Assembly (NCBI GenBank): GCA_028386065.3
Contig: JAKUCV010001789.1
Span: 17,493-81,492 of the forward strand
Length of the DNA: 64,000 nucleotides
Direction of reading: 5' to 3'
Source of the DNA: Turnera subulata
Taxonomy: Eukaryota > Streptophyta > Magnoliopsida > Malpighiales > Passifloraceae
Translations under genes and position numbers: made by a program
The notes under the pieces: model-generated
The model's database searches: none
Told to the model about the DNA's origin: nothing
What the model saw: only the letters and a program-made list of their open reading frames with translations
Shown: piece after piece, positions 11,203 through 20,605 of the stretch
Layout of the letters: every line of letters begins with the position of its first letter
How positions within the stretch are numbered: position 1 is the stretch's first letter

Positions 11203-12095
11203 ATTTGCAATCTTCTAGCTTGAATATTTTAAGTGTACCGATCCTGTAATTCAGACAGTTACTTGAACAAGCATACCGCGTTATACTGCCAAACTTCCCA
11301 AACTTCCTAGTAGTATTTTTAGCTCGATTTTTTTTGTTCGGAATAAGAGAGGTAATTAAGGACCATGTTTCCATAATAATAATAATGATAATGATTGATG
11401 TGGGGGTCTAAATGTAAATGTTCTGATGATTTTTTCTAGGCCCGCCATTATTCTTGATAGACTCTGCCAGCTCAGTGTTGTTCGGGCGAAGCAGTTTTAA
11501 ATCTTAATTAGGGTCTTTGCTAGCTAATCTCTCTTCGGATTATTAATGCATGATTTGAGGACGAAAACAGAAAAAAAAATACAGACGGTATATATGTAAC
11601 AAAATCTTTTATTCAGGATTGAGGAAGAAGAGGAACAATTATGAATGACAAGAAGGATAAAGAAGTAACACAACTATAGACGGATCAACATCGATTAGAG
11701 AGATTAAACTACTATATATTAAACTATAGGATTATTCTTTTTTTAAAAAAAAACTACTAGATCGCATTGATCCCTTGGCAATGTTTTTTTTTTTTATATA
11801 AACGATTGATTATATTAAACTGATAGAAATATATACAATAGAGACAAACAGCTTACAAGTAGATAGAATAAATGTAGTGACAAAAAAAAAAGATAGAATA
11901 AATGTAACTCTACGCAACCCTAAAAAGGCAAACACTAACCGGTCATATCCACATCACATAAACTCCTAATCACTAACATAACAAAGGAATCAATGTGTAG
12001 TTGTAACTCTTTAATGGAAATATCTATAACGCAACAACACTTCACATTCCACTCCTAAAAAGGACTACTTGATAGACCCAAATTCTTGAACAGCC
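11203..12095. repeat. Non-coding; contains a diverged copy of the EC1/SKP1 flank
   Basis: No gene was found. Positions 11590-11790 resemble 19895-20045: both contain ATATGTAACAAAATCTTTTAT, then an A/G-rich stretch, then ACTACTAGAT(C/T)GCATTGA and CTTG(G/C)CAATG. This is therefore another remnant of the segmental duplication seen at 18.5-22 kb, now on the far side of the copia insertion. The rest is AT-rich. Confidence 0.6.
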
Positions 12096-12445
12096 TCAAA
12101 ACCCGAATGCAAGGCCAACCACCATTTTACCAAAAACACAGCAGCCATTCTCATACACAGGACCAGAATTAATAATCCAATCCCTTGCAGCTAACTTCCC
12201 ACAACAAGGAAATGCCTCCAGAGTTTCCAAAAGCACCCACCTCAATAAACTCAAACTGCCCTCTACCCCAAACTCTAGCATATTCACCATGACTCCAACC
12301 CACACAATTATTCTCACACACAAATACCACTTTAGTATTAGATCTTATCATCAACTCTTTAATGCTCTTTTGGTTTTTGAGCAGACCTATCCCCCTAAAA
12401 TTCGATGACAACAAACTAATCATATCATAGTAGGATACACGAGAA
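12096..12445 (-). pseudogene. LINE endonuclease N-terminal fragment
   Basis: The minus strand reads L-L-S-S-N-F-R-G-I-G, then K-x-x-V-V-F-V-C-E-N and later S-G-G-I-S-L-L-W. This matches the start of a LINE apurinic-type endonuclease, which normally begins L-S-W-N-C-R-G-L-G. The Asn of the first motif is kept, but W-N-C is changed to S-N-F, and frameshifts follow. It begins directly after the short stub of the copia 3' LTR, so the junction near 12445 is a rearrangement or a nested insertion point. Confidence 0.65.
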
Positions 12446-12649
12446 ACGCTTTTATAACACTCCCCTTTGGATGTCATTGTGTGTTGGGTAGAATACGCTT
12501 TGGGAAACTGCCTCATTAAAAACCTTACTAAGAAAAACCCAGTGGGATAAAAACTTGGTGAAGGAAAAAAGAGTGCAGTGCGTATTCTACTCCCCCTCAT
12601 TTTGGCCTCTCTTGATGTCGTTGCATGCCAATAATCCTCTTGTCAACTT

Positions 12650-14850
12650 CTGGTGATGTGTGCCTTGTTGATCACTTTTGATACATCATTACTTTAACTA
12701 GGCAGTGTAGGTAGCATTATCTTCATAATTTTGTTGTTGGAGCATCCGTCTTTCCCTCTTGCTTTTTGTAGTCCCAATGATGCAACAATTTCATGTGTAA
12801 AGTTGTGGCAGATGTCCGGCTGTGCCTTTTGTGGATCAAGTGGGGGATCGGCATCTGCAAGAACCAACTCTTCTTTCTTCAGGCTTACAGGATTAACATG
12901 ACACCACACTTTTTATACCCCGAAGATAAGAGCAAATTCATATCTTGTCAATAGGCTTAAGTCAAAAGCTTCAGGCTTTATTTTCTTAGCAATGCATATT
13001 GCACTTCAACCAGGGTACTCCAGGACCAATCTAATAGAACGGTATTCGGAAGCTTCTTCGGGAGTTCCAATCATAAGTTTATCCATACTCAAAATGATTT
13101 AAATTATGTAATGATCAATTCAGTTCTATTTTGTAATTTCCCGGGAATTAGTTGTTTCAGGCAACTTGGGTCCTTCAGGGATCTTCATGTATATATCATG
13201 ACTTATGGATTCATAATAATAAGCTGTAATAGCATTCATTAGATGCATTTCTAATACTTTTCATATACTGCCAAACTTACCAAATAATTGCATCCACCAC
13301 AGGGGAGCATATCTCCTCATAATGAATATCTGGTCGTTTGGGTAAAAACTTTGTACCACAAACCGTGCTTTATATCTCATTATTTATTTCTTTCCGCATA
13401 AATACCCTTTTATAACCAATTGAATTTTACACCTTTTGGTGTACGGACTACAGGCCCAGAAATTTCTCGCTTCATGCGAGTCTAACACAACCTTTAATCA
13501 TGTTTCTCTATTTTGGCCAATCATACTGCGCCTACATTCGCCAAATGTAGGTTCATGATCCTCATTTTATTTGGCGCTATATTATAAATAAAACAAATAT
13601 TCCGTCGACGGTTATTTCACGTCGGTTCCATCTTATTCCTGACACTGTGATTGAGATCTCATCATTTTCAATTTATTTCAGGTACCTGAGTTACTTCTGG
13701 AACTTTATTAATTGTGTCAGGGATCTCTTCTGGAAGATTTTTCCTCTTCTTGAGGACTTTTAATTCAAACCTCTACTGAAGGCCTTATTTCCTTACTGGG
13801 GCCATCTTATCACTTTGCTCCTTTTTCTCTATCGAGAATTTTTTTTCTTTTTTTTTTTGGAACCGAGTATAATCTATAGATTCATTTGCATACTTATATT
13901 GTTCCTCAGGAACATCAATCTAAACAGGAGCATTTGCAGCTGGTATATGGTCACACTTAATTTAAATGTGTCTGGCAATTGCATATCAATTTTCCTACAA
14001 ATGAATCATCTTTTGAACTTCAGGTTCATACTAATTTATTCGAGGATCAAAACTAGGCATTGATAAATCATTTCAATAATCTCTTGATCCAGCTGCTTAT
14101 TCTCTCCCCTTGATGTTGGGTAAAACATCAATTAATAAGCAAATCTTACTATAAATAAATCTCCAATCTTCTGTCATACGTTTACTTTTGTAATCTATGG
14201 AGATACATACCCAACGTAGATTCTCAATCTTCTTTAAGAGTCCATTTCACAACCCTGTGGTGGAGCATTATATACTGAATAACCAATGGTCCGAAGATGG
14301 GAAGAACTAAGTATGTGACCATTAATCAATTAAGTGGGGAGATCTTTTCATATTGGCTTGATGCACTCAAGTGTTGTTGCATATAAAATACCATTTTTCT
14401 CAAATAGTAATATTTCATCAATGGTCCTGCAATCAATTGTCAATATGGCCCAGATCTTTTTGGGTTTATTTTCAATGATATACATTATCGATTTGAAGAA
14501 ATATACCAGCATTATCTAGACATATAGTCTAGTAACATAAGTAGGGACATATACCGCAAGTGGCTTAATTATTAAATCAGTGCGCACAATGCCAACTTGC
14601 GTTACATAATAGACCATCTAGTCGATGCATCGTAAAAATTACCTAGATGGTTAACACAGCGGATTTATCAGTCCGCGTTCATGTCCCTGAATTATTCTCA
14701 AACTTGCTGGTGATACTAGGCCAATCTCATCTTAGGAAGGCCGTACAATTAATTTCGCAGCAAACAAACACATGGAAATTCATTGATTGTAAAACTTCTG
14801 GTTTTTCAATGAATGATCCAATAAATTTCGTGCATCATTATTGACCCGGG
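12650..14850 (-). pseudogene. Copia integrase/reverse transcriptase remnants
   Basis: Minus-strand conceptual reading across frames recovers copia pol landmarks in order. An integrase C-terminal segment with H-L-R-x-x-G-Y-S-V-Y and R-x-R-I-Y-V-G-Y lies near 14190-14290. A reverse-transcriptase segment lies near 13200-13400, with R-Y-K-A-R-F-V-V-Q, then L-E-M-H-L-M-x-A-x-T-A-Y and I-Y-M-K-I-P-E-G. Stops and indels occur every few tens of codons. Copia pol normally exceeds 1000 codons, and no frame here exceeds about 80. Confidence 0.75.
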
Positions 14851-14889
14851 ATGGCCCAACCGGTCATGCCAAAACAATAAGTCCATGTA

Positions 14890-15131
14890 CCAACTTCAAG
14901 TTGGTGCCAGCTTCAGGCTGGATAACTTAGAAAAATTATTTACCAGCTTCTGGCTGGTGCATACTAACTATAAATTACATATCTATCAGCCAACTTCTAG
15001 TTGGTCTCAGCTTCAAGCTGTATAAACTTGTGTATTTAAACACTTAAAAATTTCTAGCTTCAGGCTAGAGCATTTCAGCTTCTGGCTGGATATGTTAAGT
15101 TTCAATTACTCAACTGCTAGCTTCAGGCTAG
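14890..15131. repeat. Array of eight mini-hairpins, loop TTC(A/T)(G/A)
   Basis: Eight short perfect or near-perfect palindromes occur in 242 bp: CCAAC-TTCAA-GTTGG (14890), CCAGC-TTCAG-GCTGG (14907), CCAGC-TTCTG-GCTGG (14943), CCAAC-TTCTA-GTTGG (14990), CAGC-TTCAA-GCTG (15008), CTAGC-TTCAG-GCTAG (15054), CAGC-TTCTG-GCTG (15076) and CTAGC-TTCAG-GCTAG (15117). The five-base loop is almost fixed, while both stem arms change together. The spacers are unrelated and of uneven length. The array lies between the pol remnants and the LINE fragment of copia A. Confidence 0.9.
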
Positions 15132-15443
15132 CTATATATGTGCCAATTTTAGCCTTATTTCTACCACTCATGTCAAAAAGATCAGAATTATTGGACAATA
15201 ATTAAAGTAGTGGCAAACTTTTCCAAAAGCAAAACCTCGAAGCTTGAAAAGCTTTGGAGTTTACTAACAAATAATGCAAAGTTTAATTACCGAAAAATCT
15301 TCTGGATCTTTTCAGAGACAGGAAAAAGGGTCCACATTTGAAAAACTGACACCTAGCTATCTAATCTCAGACTATAAGAAGGAAAGGCGGTTGAGATAGG
15401 AAGATGCAGAAAACTCAGAAAAAAACTCAATAAGACAAGAAAA

Positions 15444-16127
15444 ATGCCTTCTCCAGCTACTGTTTTCTTTGTTGAGGGTGCCTCTTTAGGAAGAAGGAAT
15501 AGGTTAGCTTATAGCATGGTGAATGAGCAGCAAGAGGAATTACCGAATGATCTGGCGAGAATTCCACGTTTAGTGTTTGTTGATGAACTTTATTCATCTA
15601 GGTTCTTTGTAATTCCTATGGAAGAAACATTCTTCCTAGAGGACCAAAGCAATCTAAGGGCTTCCTTTTATGGCTCGGCTAACTCTATTATGTTTTTCAT
15701 ATCTAATAGACTGCAGGAATTTCAGCTAGAGCCTTCATGTCAGATTTTAAATCAAAGCAGTTATTATCAGGTTTCCATGATGGCTCGGAGCGTCCAAAGG
15801 GTGACTGGGTTACCACCTACATGGCCTAAGGTACGACTTCTACTATCGAATTGCAGGGGTGTAGCAAGAAGGTCCCAAGATTTTGTGCGTACCTTAAGGG
15901 ATCTGAAGAATCAGTACAAGCCTAACATGGTACTGATTACTGAGACTTTGTGGCAAGCAGTAGAGAATCATGGTGTGATTCCACTTGTTTTTCCTCCAAC
16001 GAATCGGTTTGAGATACCTGGAGAAAACAACATGGGTGGTATGTGGTTCTCTTGGAACGACAGTGTTAGGGTCAACATTAATGGTGAGGCTCAGAGTTTC
16101 AGGGTTAATGTTGTACCAAACCATTAA
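15444..16127 (+). CDS. Antisense LINE ORF2 5' fragment inside copia A
   Basis: This 227-codon open frame runs opposite to copia A. Residues 1-125 are unrecognised. From about residue 126 the sequence K-V-R-L-L-L-S-N-C-R-G-V-A-R-R-S-Q-D-F-V-R and then K-P-N-M-V-L-I-T-E-T-L, followed by G-G-M-W-F-S-W, is the start of a LINE apurinic-type endonuclease, with the N-C-R-G and T-E-T motifs. The catalytic domain stops after about 100 residues, so the piece is 3'-truncated. A close relative, open to 63517, lies in copia B in the same antisense position. The LINE-type W-N-C is S-N-C here but W-N-C in B, so A has decayed slightly. Whether it is expressed is unknown. Confidence 0.6.
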   Translation: MPSPATVFFVEGASLGRRNRLAYSMVNEQQEELPNDLARIPRLVFVDELYSSRFFVIPMEETFFLEDQSNLRASFYGSANSIMFFISNRLQEFQLEPSCQILNQSSYYQVSMMARSVQRVTGLPPTWPKVRLLLSNCRGVARRSQDFVRTLRDLKNQYKPNMVLITETLWQAVENHGVIPLVFPPTNRFEIPGENNMGGMWFSWNDSVRVNINGEAQSFRVNVVPNH

Positions 16128-16396
16128 ATAATTTCATTCAGCTTTATGTATGAGAACAATTCCTCTATGTGGATGTTCTCAAGTAATGATCCCTTCTGTA
16201 ATAATAATATGTATGTTTTCTTTTTGCCTTGCCTTTTGTCATAATCTTCATGATCATAATAGTTGGAATAATTTGTTCCATATCCTTGGCAACAGGCACT
16301 ATACTGTCTCATTCACTTCAAGGAATGGAGCAGAATCAATTTAATGGGATCCATAACAAAACAATTTGTTTAATTGCTGTAAACAAGACAATTTTA

Positions 16397-17150
16397 TGCT
16401 CTTCAGGAGTTTATGCTCTTCAGGAGCATATGCATATGATCTTCTAGATCATAGTTACATTTGTATTTTTTATGTATGCAACAGTATTCACATACAGTGT
16501 TCCTCTCCCCCTTGAATGCTGTTGCTTTTTTGGGTAGGTGATATTGCTCTTCAAGAGCACATTAAAACCCATGCTCTTCTGGAGCGGGTTAATAAATTTT
16601 CATATAGATAATTTCTGTTTACGGAATATATCATTGCATTGTCTTCAGGACAAATGCAGGGGTCATTATACGAGGAAACGACAATTTCAAATAAAAAGAA
16701 TTGAACAGTAAAGGTAAACATAATAATAGGTATAACAAAAAAAATAATAAAGCTCAATATAAGAATAAAATTAAACATAAAAATTAAATTAATATATGTC
16801 AACTTGCACCTTCAGGGTAAGTAAGAATAATATTTCAACAATGTGCTCATTATCTCGACCAAACATGGTTTCATCAATATTACATTTTGTCCTACTGGGA
16901 CACGCATTTCTTCACGTGCGTACACTTGCAATCAAATTTCGTGAGTATAACCATCTTCTTGTGGTCATTGAATGTCCCATTTCTGTTGGTCATATAAATA
17001 TTTGTAGGACCTTTTGGCAGTAAGACTTCCGGTCTTTGCTGCAATTTTCTTTTATTGAGTCTTTTGGACTCCCTCATTTAGTCTTCCAGACTATTGTCAT
17101 TTAAATGCACTTCAGCATTTAATGCCCATTACAAATTTCTTCCGGAAATT
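16397..17150. repeat. Second mini-hairpin array of copia A
   Basis: Hairpins with a TTCNN-type loop continue on the other side of the LINE fragment: ATGCTC-TTCAG-GAGCAT (16413), GATC-TTCTA-GATC (16438), GCTC-TTCAA-GAGC (16546), GCTC-TTCTG-GAGC (16573), GTC-TTCAG-GAC (16641), AAGAC-TTCCG-GTCTT (17022), GAGTC-TTTTG-GACTC (17057), AGTC-TTCCA-GACT (17080), AAATGC-ACTTCA-GCATTT (17103) and AATTTC-TTCCG-GAAATT (17134). Stem sequences differ from one to the next. The aligned region of copia B (62762-63261) has the same hairpins in the same order. Confidence 0.9.
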
Positions 17151-17214
17151 CTAAGGGCCTCCAATATTTGTATCATAATTCCAAAATTAAATAAATAAAA
17201 GACTTTAATAAATA

Positions 17215-17600
17215 AACATGGACCTTTTATTAATTAGCCCAATTAAAATTGACAGAAATTAAATACAATGGGTCTTATATGAGCCCAATCAAAATATAAA
17301 TTAAAACAAGAAAATAATATAATGGGCCTTTTCATAGCCCAATAAGTGACCGAAAAATTTAATGCGATGGGCCTTGTATGAACCCAAAAAGTATATATAA
17401 AAAAAAAAAGAGGCGGCTTAGCCGGCCAATAAATGAAACAAGGCGGCTTCGCCGGCCAACAAAGAGATAAGGCGGCTTAGCCGGCCAATAGAATACTAAA
17501 CAAATAACCGAAAAATTAAATGCGATGGGCCTTTTAATAGCCCACAAAAATTAAATAAAATAAATACGTAAATATTAAATGCAATGGGCCCACAAAGTAC
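17215..17600. repeat. GGGCC/GGCGGC palindrome array of copia A
   Basis: A third palindrome class borders the previous array. GGCGGCTTAGCCGGCC occurs at 17412 and 17471, with a TTC variant at 17442. GGGCC(T/C) words paired with AGCCCA or GGCCCA recur about every 40-70 bp (17270-17295, 17325-17342, 17370, 17527-17542, 17585). Between them are AT-rich spacers containing ATTAAATG and ATAAATAA words. Copia B has the counterpart at 62285-62425. Confidence 0.75.
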
Positions 17601-17689
17601 ATAAATATAAATTCTTCCCCCCCCCCCTTTTTTTTCTTTTTCATCTTTCTCTTCATTTTTTTTTTATTTTTTTTCAGGTTGGGCCTGAA

Positions 17690-18190
17690 GATTCAGCCCA
17701 GGCCCAGGTCACAGGGAAAAAAGAAACCAAAAAAAATTGTCCAGCCCGGTCCGTGAGCCCAGGACCGAGCCCAGACCAAATGCAGACCAAGTCCACGGCC
17801 CAGGACCAGGTCAGCCCGACCCAGGACAGGGTCTTCTTCAACCCGCGATGCGTGAGTCGGGTCGGGGGGGAAGCCGCAGCGGCTGGTGGCGAGCGGCGGT
17901 GGCTGAGGCGCACGGCAAGGCGTCAAGGCGTGGGCGACAACGCGGCGTCGCTGGAGGCGGAGGGAGGCGCGGCAGTTCGTCGCGGGCGGTGGAGAACAAG
18001 CATGCGGGTCGTGGGTTTGCCGTCGGGTCTTCGGCCTTGCACGACGCGTCCGGCGGCGGAATCGGACGGGGATGGCAGCGGTGGGTCGGCGACGCCGTGA
18101 GGAAGGTCGTGGTGAGGGTGGTGACGCGAGAGGCTGCACGGAACGCCCCGCAGTGAACAGTGCCGAGGTGAGGTTGGCACACTGTTCATC
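17690..18190 (-). other. GC-rich, proline-rich module of copia A
   Basis: This GC-rich island in an AT-rich neighbourhood lies just inside the 5' LTR. Minus-strand frames from about 18190 down give S-P-T-x-R and P-P-P-D-A-S followed by D-P-T-A-N-P. The same pattern appears at 50277-50585 and 61027-61330. The flanks carry TGAACAGTG (18153) and its complement form CACTGTTCA (18179). The frame is not conserved as one ORF in A. It could be an untranslated structured leader or a decayed gag-like leader; its function is unknown. Confidence 0.6.
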
Positions 18191-18266
18191 GTATCGTTTG
18201 TTCTTCCTTTGGTTTTATGGGGAAAAAAAAACGATGCTCAGGGTGGGACGATCGTGGCTGATAACG

Positions 18267-18477
18267 TGTTAAAAATAATGAGTGATTAATGTTGTAAAGT
18301 ATCATGTTTGGTAGAGAATAGGAAGAAGAGAATGATCGGGAAGAATAGGCAAAGAGAAGAAGAAAGGCAGCACTCATCTTATTTTTTCATTCAGTATCAA
18401 TATATAGCAAAATACAAAGGGAGAGGTAGGTGAAATAGTCTACAAATGACATCCATATTAACCACGTTTTTATAACA
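18267..18477 (-). mobile_element. 5' LTR of copia A (211 bp)
   Basis: On the minus strand it begins TGTTATAAAAACGTGG and ends ...TTTTTAACA, followed by CGTTATCAGCCACG. A promoter-like CTATATATTG lies near 18402-18412. The LTR of copia B (60743-60931) starts TGTTATAAAACACGTG, has CTCTATATATTG and ends CACAACA before CGTTATCAGCACG. The ends are therefore supported by the two copies, although their middles are diverged. Confidence 0.8.
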
Positions 18478-18770
18478 TGTATTATGTTCTTTGCCAGTTT
18501 GATGTCTATTGCGGGCCTGAACCGTTGTCCATGAAGAATAAAATTATATATAATCTAATGCTGGTATGAAGCTAAGAATAAAGAAGAGCTTTACTTAGTG
18601 AGCACGGCAATGTCTTCCTCTCAGTAAAGAAAATTAACTTTGAAACATCAAGGACACGATGCAGGTCGGTTGCACCAACAGCGTGAATCAATCCCACCCA
18701 ACATTTTCCAAATAATTACTTTCTTTCTTTATGGCTTTAAAGACCAGTGAAACAAATATTACACCTTAAA
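18478..18770. repeat. Segmental duplication, copy 1 (left part)
   Basis: This block, starting TGTATTATGTTC and running through GATGCAGGTCGGTTGCACCA to CCCACCCAACATTTT, is matched by 21527-21770 with small indels. It is non-coding DNA 5' of an EC1 gene copy. Copia A inserted exactly at its left edge, and another insertion interrupts it at about 18770. Confidence 0.85.
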
Positions 18771-18773
18771 CCG

Positions 18774-19330
18774 GTGTCTTAACAAGTTGTCAATTTACTC
18801 TTTTAGTGTATTAGATCTGAAAAAACCTAATTTAATTAGGAACTTGTTGTGAATTTTTGTAGAAAAAGTAACACAATTAATTTTGTTTGGAGTGCCCTCC
18901 AAGTAGTAGCTCTTTAGCTATTATAAATAGGAGGTTTTGGGTTAGTTTTTTGTAGAGCTGCAGAGTAGTCGTGGGTGTGCGGCTAGAGTAGAAAAAGAGT
19001 AGAGAAAAGTCTTAGGACTTGAGAGATGTATTTTCTTGGGAGGTTTTATATACTAATATTTTAATATTAGTGAAGAATTGAAGTTCGTGGACGTAGGCAA
19101 GTTTAAGGCCCAACCAGGTTAAATTCTTTGTGTCCTGTTTTATTTTCCGCGAATCTTTTGCACAATAATTTTCCAGGAAAGCTGTCGAGCACAAGCTATA
19201 GGGGTCGCAATACGACCACTATATCTGAACTGGAAATAATTAATGAGGTTAATTTGCTAGAATGTGTAGTGATAGCTGGCAAAATATTGCACGGTAAAAC
19301 ACACTATTTCTTCTCTAAAGAACGGAGAGG
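18774..19330. mobile_element. Insertion with copia-LTR-like features
   Basis: This sequence is absent from the paralogous block at 21.5-22.1 kb. It starts TGTCTTAACAAGTTG and contains TATAAATAGGAGG (promoter-like, near 18921), the LTR-like phrase GTGGACGTAGGCAAG (19088) and TTAAATTCTTTGTGTCC, all typical of a copia LTR with short R/U5. The right boundary and target duplication could not be fixed, so it may be a solo LTR or a 5' LTR with a scrap of interior. Confidence 0.5.
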
Positions 19331-19602
19331 AGTTGTGCAATGCTATTAAAGGTCGTAATAACTATCTTCATGAAGTAACACAGTTGTTATGATAGTCTCT
19401 CCTTTGCCTCCTCACCTTTCAATATGCCCCTAACCTCCAGATAATTAATAAGCAAAGAAATCATGAGAAGCCGAATGGCTCAACGTTCATGTATAAATAC
19501 CCTGCCCCCAGCTGCTTGTTTTAGTATTAAAAAAAAAAACTGCTTCTTTAATTAGTACTCATTCACTTGCCTAACTAATCTCACAAACTGTACCCCGCAA
19601 AA

Positions 19603-19735
19603 ATGTTTAGTGATCTTAAGCTCTTTCTTCTTGTTCCTTAATTTCTTGGCTTGTAACTTGGCCTGCCAGGCCATGGCAAGGCCCTTGATCTCAAGCACCA
19701 CCCCTAACCTTATGAGCCGATTAATTAATTAGCTA
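19603..19735 (+). pseudogene. Truncated EC1 pseudogene
   Basis: From the ATG at 19603 the first 130 bp match the start of the intact gene at 22086, including the signal-peptide codons and the run C-N-L-A-C-Q-A. An inserted base run (GTTCCTTAATTTC) creates a stop at codon 12, and homology ends soon after ATGAGCCGATTAA, before the cysteine-rich domain. A TATA box (GTATAAATACC, about 19491) lies upstream, matching TTTATATACC of the paralogue. Confidence 0.85.
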
Positions 19736-20162
19736 AAGCAAACTCGGAGAATTATTCTCTGTCCCTAGTCGATCGGGAAGCACTTTTAACTCTCATACTC
19801 TTAGGTGAAATTTTTGAATTAGATCGTGCTACTTTAAAATCCGACGGTGTTTTTCGTAGCAGTTGATCGGATTATTGTGCTTGATTCGCGGCATAATATA
19901 TGTAACAAAATCTTTTATGAATGATTGAGTTAGAAGAAGAACAGTTGTTGATGATTGAAAAGAAAGGATAAAAGAAGGAATAACAACTTTGCCAGAAAAA
20001 GAAAAAGAAAAACTACTAGATTGCATTGACTCCTTGCCAATGATTGAGAACAATGTAACACAACTATAAACGGGATCAACTATATTGATATGTTGATCCC
20101 ATTGATTATTCGTCCCAATATATATAACACTATATATTATTGTTTATAAGAAAAGATATTAA

Positions 20163-20545
20163 TCATTAGCCTCATCAAAAACCAATTGATTCTCACGCAG
20201 CCATCCCTCTTCTTCCGTTGTTAAAGAAAGTTCTAATCTCTTCAGCAGACTTTCCCTTAATCATGCCCGAGACTACTTAGCAAACTCACCTCTCCACCCC
20301 TTGAAGGCGCCATAGGTGATGGCATCCATATCTTCTTCCTCGAGGACGTCTTGAGGTATTCGATGACCTTGGCTAGGATGTCGCCCTTAATCCCCTTCTG
20401 GCTTACCACCTTAATCGCTCCTTCGTTGTCGGCGAGACCCTCTTCGATGATTTTCTTGATGACTGGAGATTGTAGGGCTACGGCCTCCTCCACTTCGAAG
20501 GTTACATCGTCTGAACTCTTGAGGGTAATTGGTTTTGCTTTATTC
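20163..20545 (-). pseudogene. Deleted SKP1-like pseudogene
   Basis: The minus strand gives [21 protein letters not shown] from 20540 down to E-Y-L-K near 20340. An out-of-frame stretch follows, then [12 protein letters not shown] and a C-terminal L-R-E-N-Q-L-V-F-D near 20165-20270. The initiator region (ATG plus the first codons) is missing compared with the 21229 paralogue, at a short AATTACCCTC/AATCACCCTC microhomology. The helical middle is also deleted. No functional adaptor can result. Confidence 0.85.
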
Positions 20546-20605
20546 TATAAGAGGTTTTGAGCGACTAATAAGTAGTAATATATGTGTAGGAAACCCGGCT
20601 AAAAC

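Larger units (their letters stand above)
12446..18477 (-). mobile_element. Degenerate Ty1/copia retrotransposon A
   Basis: In element orientation (high to low coordinates) the parts are: 5' LTR 18477-18267; the start of the interior with CGTTATCAGCCACG, as in copia B; a GC-rich proline-rich module; hairpin arrays; an antisense LINE fragment; a second hairpin array; decayed integrase and reverse transcriptase; a polypurine tract (CCAAAGGGGAG, 12470-12460); and the first bases of a 3' LTR (TGTTATAAAAGCG from 12459). The 3' LTR is cut off after about 14 bp. Copia B at 60743 has the same order of parts up to the window end. Nothing in A is intact enough to move by itself. Confidence 0.85.

Noticed and set aside
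17579..18156. Plus-strand ORFs in the GC-rich block
   Set aside because: They run opposite to the module conserved among copia A, copia B and the solo LTR. GC-rich DNA with few stops explains them.
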